This document shows, piece by piece, positions 40,448 through 45,120 of a stretch of DNA of 45,120 nucleotides. Each line of letters begins with the position of its first letter. The first letter of the stretch is position 1. Under the pieces are notes generated by a model that did not search any database, had not been told where the DNA came from, and saw nothing but the letters and a program-made list of their open reading frames with translations. Both the position numbers and the translations under genes were made by a program. The stretch comes from Bacteroidaceae bacterium (GTDB lineage: Bacteria; Bacteroidota; Bacteroidia; Bacteroidales; Bacteroidaceae): the NCBI GenBank assembly GCA_017559845.1, contig JAFYQQ010000012.1, forward strand, positions 1-45,120. Direction: 5' to 3'.

Positions 40448-42658
40448 CTACTTGCGCCGCAGATAGTTTTCCGTTTTTGCAAAAAGCTGGCATGCAGAGT
40501 CGGGCGCCTCTTCCCCGCGCACCACAGGCGCTATGTAGCCACGATGGCGCCAGTTGGCCAGCATCTGCTTCAGCGACCCTCTTTCAACCCCCATCTGCTG
40601 TCTCATTCGTTGTGCGTCCTCGCGCGTGAATGTGTCGGGCAGTAGGTCAAGCATGTTTTGGGGGCCGGTGCCCGTGCTACTGCATTCTTCGTAATCGGCC
40701 TGCTCAATTTCTTTGCCAAAAAACTGCATCTTGCACCACATGTCATACTGCAGCGACCATCTGATGAAGTTCTCCAGCGTCTTGTCCCACTTTTCCCCCT
40801 GTGCCACATACAACACCATGGCTTTCAGGAAGGCAATGACGTTTGCCCTGTAGGAAAGGTTCTCGTAGACGCGGCTTTGTGACAGCCGTGCAAAGTCGGC
40901 ACACTCCTCCACCAGCTTCTTCGACAGGTTCCTTGCCTTTACACACTCCACCAACCCGCGCGCGTTGTTGAGGCGCTCTATATAGGGGCGCAGTTCCTCG
41001 TCGAAGCCCTCGTCATAAGACCCGTACACAGGCATCTCCGCTCCAATCTCACGCTCAGGGATGGTGCAGAAGTTGATGCGCGATATGGGCCCGTCCGACA
41101 GCACCTGTCGGAAGTATCGCCTGCCCTTCTGGATGGTGGTGCTGGCATTCCAGTTGAAGCGTATGCATACGCGCTCGTTCACGCTTCCCGAACTAATGCG
41201 CGTCTGTCCGTACACGTTTCCGGGGTCAAAGGCCAGGCACATGACCTGAAACTGCCCCTTGGCTCGCACCGAGCCCTTTAGCGCGTCAAACTGGTCAATC
41301 TCGTTCATGCGGGTATACAGGAAGCGTTCGTCCGCATCGGCCAGCCTCTGCACAAAAGCGGCGTTGGTCATGTCCGGATCAATCTCCTGCACCACCAGCC
41401 CCTCTGGCCTTTGGCGCTTGTCCTTGTTGGCTCCCCTTGTCTGCATCTCGCGTTTCCATTCAAGTTCCCGCCTCATGTTTTCCGCATCCCTTTGCCTTAT
41501 GTCCTTCATTATGCGGTTTATGGGTTCGCAGATGCAGTTCTTTCCGGCTCCCGTGCCCGCCATCAGCACGTTCATCAGCGTGGCCTCGTGCGCCACATTG
41601 TCTATGTATCGGAAGGTGGTCTTCCACAAATGAGCGCCCAGGGCAGGGAAAACGGCGTGCGCCACCGCGGGGCGGTAGATTTCGGGCGTTCGGCTCACGA
41701 GCAGCCTTATGAGCGGAGGCAGCACCCTGGGCATGGGCGGAGGGGTGTCGGCCGGGCGCTCGGCCTCGCTACGCCTGTCCTTGCATATCTGTATCGTGCG
41801 CTGCATTATCCGTGGCATGGCGGGTGTCTGATGGCGGTTGCAGGCGCTGCGTATGGTGGCCATCCACTTCTCGCGGCTCTCGCCATAGGTGGGCAGCACA
41901 CGGGCAATCCACTCGGGGTCGTCGTTGCACACATACCGCAGATGGCACGCCATGGAGAAGATGAAGTTGTTGCGGCTTCCGTGCGAGGGCGAGCCCCCCA
42001 TCTGCTCCTCCAGCACCTGCACCAGCTCCTCATACTCCAGCGGCGGATATTCGCGCTCCCCGCCCCCGGCTGCAGCCTTTTCCCCGGCCTCAGAGGCAAC
42101 CTCTTCCGCGATGTCGTCCGCCTCCAGGGCGGTGGGGTTGGCCAGCGACTCCTCGTCCATATACAGGGTGAAGTCCTGCGGCACCATATAGATACACCGC
42201 GCCACGTCCTTCAGCGCAGGGTCGGCCTGGAAGCCCACGTCCTCCGAGAAGCGTTGCTGCACCTCTTGTGGTGTCATGCCCGGCGGCAGCGCCACCAGCA
42301 CATGCGTGCCCCGGCGGACGCTCTCCTCCACCAGGAGTATCTCCCACTTGCCCTCGGCCTTCAGCTGCATGCAGCGCTCCAGTATTTCGGCCGAATGCCC
42401 CTTCTGGTCAAAGTCGAGCATGAGACGCCGCAAGGGCTTTTGGGCATCGGCAACGGCACGGTGGCTGTCCTTGAAGGCCGCGCACGAGGGTGTCCACACC
42501 GGAAGCCGCCCCTTGAGGCTCTCCTCGCCACGCGCTATGCGGTGGCACATTTCCCCCAGCCAGGGCTCCCTGCGCAGGGCCTTCCACTCTTCCAGGGTGG
42601 CGGGCACGACTGGTGCGCCGTGCCCTTTGCCCATACAGGTGAAGTGTGTTGTCTCCAT
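40448..42658 (-). CDS. VirE-N / DUF3987-type mobile element protein
   Basis: A 736-residue protein. Residues about 70-200 match the VirE N-terminal/BT4734-like domain (LMLDFDQKGHS, RRGTHVLVALPPGM, DVARCIYMVPQDF), which resembles an archaeo-eukaryotic primase core. A helical primase-C-like part follows (SHGSRNNFIFSMACHLRY, about 245-262), then a DUF3987-type ATPase region with a P-loop-like GTGAGKNC (about 385-392). It is probably a primase-helicase used in replication of a mobile element. The ATG at 42658 has a GGAAGGAA ribosome-binding site; ATGs at 42688 and 42679 overlap the preceding gene. Coding DNA is clearly more G+C-rich than the core genes. Confidence 0.8.
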   Translation of the reverse strand: METTHFTCMGKGHGAPVVPATLEEWKALRREPWLGEMCHRIARGEESLKGRLPVWTPSCAAFKDSHRAVADAQKPLRRLMLDFDQKGHSAEILERCMQLKAEGKWEILLVEESVRRGTHVLVALPPGMTPQEVQQRFSEDVGFQADPALKDVARCIYMVPQDFTLYMDEESLANPTALEADDIAEEVASEAGEKAAAGGGEREYPPLEYEELVQVLEEQMGGSPSHGSRNNFIFSMACHLRYVCNDDPEWIARVLPTYGESREKWMATIRSACNRHQTPAMPRIMQRTIQICKDRRSEAERPADTPPPMPRVLPPLIRLLVSRTPEIYRPAVAHAVFPALGAHLWKTTFRYIDNVAHEATLMNVLMAGTGAGKNCICEPINRIMKDIRQRDAENMRRELEWKREMQTRGANKDKRQRPEGLVVQEIDPDMTNAAFVQRLADADERFLYTRMNEIDQFDALKGSVRAKGQFQVMCLAFDPGNVYGQTRISSGSVNERVCIRFNWNASTTIQKGRRYFRQVLSDGPISRINFCTIPEREIGAEMPVYGSYDEGFDEELRPYIERLNNARGLVECVKARNLSKKLVEECADFARLSQSRVYENLSYRANVIAFLKAMVLYVAQGEKWDKTLENFIRWSLQYDMWCKMQFFGKEIEQADYEECSSTGTGPQNMLDLLPDTFTREDAQRMRQQMGVERGSLKQMLANWRHRGYIAPVVRGEEAPDSACQLFAKTENYLRRK

Positions 42659-42672
42659 TGTCTGTTCCTTCC

Positions 42673-43077
42673 TTACCATACCGTACACTCCTTTCTGCTC
42701 TTGAAGAAAGCGTTTATGCGTTGTCCCTCAATGTGGCGCATGGTGAGGATGTCCTCCAGGCTCATGCGCTTGCCAAAGCGCCATTTCTCAATGACCACCC
42801 CTCCGCCGCTGCGCATCACCTCGCAGTGCTCCGTGCTGAAGAGGGTGCGGTAGCGGTTGCCCCTGGAGCCAATGTTGTAGGGTTTGAAAAACATCCGTGC
42901 GCCAGGCTCAATTATGGAGAGACCCTTCATGCGCACACGGCCGTCGGGCGCCACCTCGTCTGCCTCTTTGTCCATCCACGGACAGGCTTCCACCTTTATT
43001 CCCTTTTCGCTGAACACTGCAACGGTGTCCATTCTCACTTCGCCGTTCACGACGATTCTTTTTGATTTGTCTGTCAT
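42673..43077 (-). CDS. Hypothetical protein, 134 aa
   Basis: Unknown soluble protein immediately upstream of the VirE-type gene (14 bases apart), so certainly in the same transcript. It is basic, with Arg- and Gly-rich stretches (GRVRMKGLS, IGSRGNRYRTL) and a beta-rich look; the C-terminal part SLEDILTMRHIEGQRINAFFKSRKE is helical. A role as an accessory factor to the primase-like protein is only a guess from position. The start at 43077 is the sole ATG near the upstream end. Confidence 0.65.
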   Translation of the reverse strand: MTDKSKRIVVNGEVRMDTVAVFSEKGIKVEACPWMDKEADEVAPDGRVRMKGLSIIEPGARMFFKPYNIGSRGNRYRTLFSTEHCEVMRSGGGVVIEKWRFGKRMSLEDILTMRHIEGQRINAFFKSRKECTVW

Positions 43078-43233
43078 GTTTTTTACCTTGTAAGTTCTGT
43101 GAGCGCGGGAGTGTGAAGATTGCCGGCTTTTTCACTCATGAGACTCCACTCACGCCCTTACCCGGTTAATAAGAAGTTGTTTCCATTTTTTCCCTCACAG
43201 AGAATGAGGGGGGGGCTGGACGACCCCTTTTTT

Positions 43234-43506
43234 TCAGCTGACCATCGTAATCAGCTCGCCCACCTTGATTTCCTGATACACATTGCCGTTGTGCTCATGT
43301 GCGCAGAAATAGAGCGAGGCAAAGACCACATCGCCGGCCGACCACCTGCACAGGGCGCTGCTGCCAAAAAGGGAGCACACGAAGGTGTTTCTGCCGCCCA
43401 GTTCCTGCAGCGTCACAACCGACTTGTCCAGCTGTCCGCCCTCCACCTTTTGGCTGGGCACCTTGATGGGCTCGCTCTGTCTCACTACCTTGAAAAATCC
43501 TTTCAT
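43234..43506 (-). CDS. DUF3127-like small OB-fold protein
   Basis: A 90-residue protein. The pattern NTFVCSLFGSSALCRWSAGDVVFASLYFCAHEHNGNVYQEIKVGEL reads like the compact OB-fold of DUF3127 proteins, in which a FG..A...GD.V...L.......G..YQ.I core recurs, suggesting single-stranded DNA or RNA binding. The ATG at 43506 is used; ATG 43515 three codons earlier is equally possible. The gap to the next gene downstream is 156 bases with nothing recognisable. A TACCTTTG -7 box lies at 43579-43586 on the minus strand. Family call is tentative. Confidence 0.6.
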   Translation of the reverse strand: MKGFFKVVRQSEPIKVPSQKVEGGQLDKSVVTLQELGGRNTFVCSLFGSSALCRWSAGDVVFASLYFCAHEHNGNVYQEIKVGELITMVS

Positions 43507-43578
43507 TGTCTTCATAATCCGCTTCCGCCTTTCTCATTGGATGGCCCGCTTCGTTGCCGCACATCTCGGAAGACAGTG

Positions 43579-43629
43579 CAAAGGTATGCAAACGCAGCTC
43601 CCCCGCCGAAGAAAACGGCAGGGGAGCTG
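43579..43629 (-). promoter_or_regulatory. -7 box and adjoining strong hairpin
   Basis: Minus-strand TACCTTTG (complement of 43579-43586). Just upstream is a G+C-rich hairpin: CAGCTCCCC (43595-43603) and GCCG (43605-43608) pair with CGGC (43616-43619) and GGGGAGCTG (43621-43629). It occupies the -33 region, with no T run, and may be an operator or a terminator remnant of the UmuD-like gene. Confidence 0.5.
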
Positions 43630-43779
43630 TGCGGTGGGATATGATTGGGAAAAATCTGGGGGAAGCCTTCCCACGCAGCGCATGGAAAGGGACATTTTTG
43701 GGGCACTTTTGGGGTGTCCGTGGGACATCAGCCCTCTAAGCGGTGTGGCGGGGGGAGAGAGAGAGAAGCCCCCCTACTA

Positions 43780-44634
43780 CTACTCCAACGCCCTTTTCAG
43801 CCTGCGGGCAATGGCCGTGCGTCTGTCATGCGCGGAAGAGCGTATGTTGGCCGTGCCCCACTCATAGATGGGACGCAGGTAGATGGCGTCGGCCTTGCGC
43901 AGCAAGTCTCTGCTGCAGGGAGGATACTCGTCCAGCTCAAGCGCATTCACAAACTCCGCAAAAGCCGTATGCGAAGAGGGCGCGCCGCACTTGTCCACCA
44001 GCAGGCGGTACACCGACACCCAGTCGGCCGCAGCCACCATCTCCGTGCCCAACACCCGTCGCAGGATGCAACGCAGCTCGTCATCGGTGTACGACTTCTC
44101 CTCCTGCCTTCCGCCCTCAATGCGCCTCGTCTTGGTGCGGTTGACGGCACGCTGCAGGTATCGGAAGCTGGACGAGGGGGTGTTCTTCACACACTTCACC
44201 ACCTTGCCCAGGATGCGCACCTGCATGTCCTCGGTCACCTCAATGGCGTCATAGTTCTCGTTACAGGCCACAAGCCACACGGTGCCGTCCGAGTCGCGGA
44301 AGTACGACTTCAAGGTGCTCTCCCCGTTGATGCACGCCACCACCTGGTCGCCGTCGCGAATGGCAGCGTCCAGCTGCAGATGCAACTGGTCGCCATCTTC
44401 AATGCCGGCATCCACCATGGAGTCGCCCACAGCGCTGATGATCACCACCGACTCGCGCTGTACAAGGTCGCCCGGCAGCCAGAAGGTCCCGTCGGGATAG
44501 GCCGATTCCACATCCGAGGGTTTTCCGCACGGCACGGCGCTGTCATAAAGGGGCACAGGCGTGTCGCACACTTGGGGGTTCCAGCCCTGCACGCCAAGCA
44601 GGACAATGATCTCTTGCAATTCTTGTTCGGTCAT
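43780..44634 (-). CDS. UmuD-like S24 peptidase with C-terminal extension
   Basis: A 284-residue protein. Residues about 25-150 match the LexA/UmuD S24 fold: nucleophile Ser72 in VGDSMVDAGI, general base Lys109 in ESTLKSYF. A Cys36-Gly37 bond in VPCGKP precedes the fold at the distance of UmuD's Cys-Gly self-cleavage site. There is no N-terminal HTH, so it is not a repressor of LexA type. The C-terminal 130 residues (TDDELRCILRRVLGTEM...RRLKRALE) are helical, carry many Arg and Glu, and match nothing I know; normal UmuD lacks them. No umuC is adjacent. It may act in a damage-linked switch of the element. Confidence 0.75.
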   Translation of the reverse strand: MTEQELQEIIVLLGVQGWNPQVCDTPVPLYDSAVPCGKPSDVESAYPDGTFWLPGDLVQRESVVIISAVGDSMVDAGIEDGDQLHLQLDAAIRDGDQVVACINGESTLKSYFRDSDGTVWLVACNENYDAIEVTEDMQVRILGKVVKCVKNTPSSSFRYLQRAVNRTKTRRIEGGRQEEKSYTDDELRCILRRVLGTEMVAAADWVSVYRLLVDKCGAPSSHTAFAEFVNALELDEYPPCSRDLLRKADAIYLRPIYEWGTANIRSSAHDRRTAIARRLKRALE

Positions 44635-44730
44635 AGAGGTGGGGGGCTAAAGGGTTGTTTTCTTAATGGTAAAAAGAAGAGTGTGTGTCTGCACAGCGTC
44701 ACTTGCCGGGCAGGCAGTATGCCCTCTTTT

Positions 44731-44991
44731 TTATGCAAAATACTCCGCCGCCAGTTCTCTCACAAGTTCCATATCCGCCTCTACGGTTTCATCGTCCTCG
44801 CGGATGAGCGAGAAGACGGGATAGAAACGAGTGGGGTCTTGGGCATCGGCCCCGTTGATGATGGCAGGTTGCAGAAAGTCATCCACATACACTCCGTCTG
44901 TAGCATAGATGGTACAATCATTGGCCTGGAGGTACGACTCAATGAGGTCATACACTTGCTTTTCAAAAACTGCTGAATCTTGGATGGACAT
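44731..44991 (-). CDS. Hypothetical acidic protein, 86 aa
   Basis: Short acidic protein (MSIQDSAVFEKQVYDLIESYL ... MELVRELAAEYFA) with no recognised family, signal peptide or membrane segment. The frame extends to 45090, but a TATATTTG -7 box (complement of 45019-45026) puts transcription downstream of that, so ATG 44991 is the likely start. It is the first gene of the minus-strand block that ends with the VirE-type gene, 96 bases before the UmuD-like gene. Codons are closer to the core genome than those of the VirE-type gene. Confidence 0.6.
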   Translation of the reverse strand: MSIQDSAVFEKQVYDLIESYLQANDCTIYATDGVYVDDFLQPAIINGADAQDPTRFYPVFSLIREDDETVEADMELVRELAAEYFA

Positions 44992-45095
44992 ATTGGCGTT
45001 TGTGTTTTTTTCTCTTTGCAAATATAGCACTTTTTTTTCACCTGTCAGACATAAATCATAAACTTTTTCATCATACAGGAGAAAAAACATGCAGG

Positions 45096-45120
45096 GATTT
45101 CAGATTTCAGATTTCAGTTA
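45096..45120 (-). repeat. Right arm of inverted repeat, (CTGAAAT)n
   Basis: Exact reverse complement of 40384-40408 over 25 bases; identity reaches the last base of the window, so the arm may be longer. Confidence 0.85.

Noticed and set aside
41411..42853. 480-codon open frame antisense to the VirE-type gene
   Set aside because: Shadow frame in G+C-rich DNA; spans two genes on the other strand.
44708..44730. Plus-strand hairpin with T run (GGGCA...TGCCC, TTTTTT)
   Set aside because: No plus-strand gene lies upstream for it to terminate, and on the minus strand the T run is on the wrong side.

Overview
The window is a stretch of Bacteroidales chromosome, most likely from the Prevotellaceae. 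The evidence is a GldE homologue, a very short AURKAIP1/COX24-type basic protein, SSB, MutY, DnaX, ClpC and HtpG of the Bacteroidetes kind, DUF4494 and DUF4248 proteins, and repeated promoters of the form TTG-N19/20-TAnnTTTG. No tRNA, rRNA or CRISPR array is visible. Genus-level placement is inference.

Layout. 1-8.5 kb: housekeeping genes on the plus strand (acyltransferase fragment, exported amidase-like protein, small hypothetical, YgiQ radical SAM, DUF4494, YggS, acyl-CoA ligase). 8.5-10.9 kb: accessory block with dispersed repeats, an HU-like protein, a double-HTH protein and a DUF4248 protein. 10.9-15.2 kb: A+T-rich accessory island with a strongly structured intergenic RNA candidate, a lipoprotein-helicase pair, two different tandem-repeat arrays, an internally deleted ATPase pseudogene and a 53-54 bp direct repeat bracketing the last part. 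15.2-19.8 kb (minus): ParDE toxin-antitoxin, acyltransferase-3, gldE, ssb, mutY. 20-24.1 kb: COX24-like protein, RNase E/G, then a minus-strand run of acyltransferase, DUF4369 lipoprotein, membrane protein and DivIC/FtsB. 24.2-32.6 kb: dnaX, a FadL porin (minus), clpC, htpG. 32.6-38.5 kb: large GH2 beta-galactosidase (minus), hotdog thioesterase, EFR1 flavodoxin-ferredoxin, nitroreductase. 38.5-39.2 kb: a 0.7 kb intergenic region built almost wholly of repeats. 39.2-40.2 kb: patatin. 40.4-45.1 kb: G+C-rich minus-strand accessory block (VirE-N/DUF3987-type protein, two small proteins, a UmuD-like S24 protease fused to an unknown domain, a small hypothetical), bracketed by an inverted repeat of at least 25 bp.

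How the genes connect. The acyl-CoA ligase and the FadL porin are 20 kb apart, yet both have the same inverted repeat, TTTTGCACA-N13-TGTGCAAAA, upstream, which suggests a common fatty-acid regulator. ClpC and HtpG sit together as a proteostasis pair; ssb, mutY, dnaX and the UmuD-like protease concern DNA maintenance. The HU-like/DUF4248 block and the VirE/DUF3987 block look like two parts of a gene set that in other Bacteroidales usually lies together in accessory DNA (from memory).

The strongest leads for something undescribed are the structured RNA candidate at about 10992-11131, the shared fatty-acid operator, the adjoining 22-bp and 23-bp tandem arrays at 14.2-14.6 kb, the multi-class repeat field at 38.5-39.2 kb, and the inverted-repeat-bracketed block at 40.4-45.1 kb. 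All calls come from reading the sequence; no database search was run.
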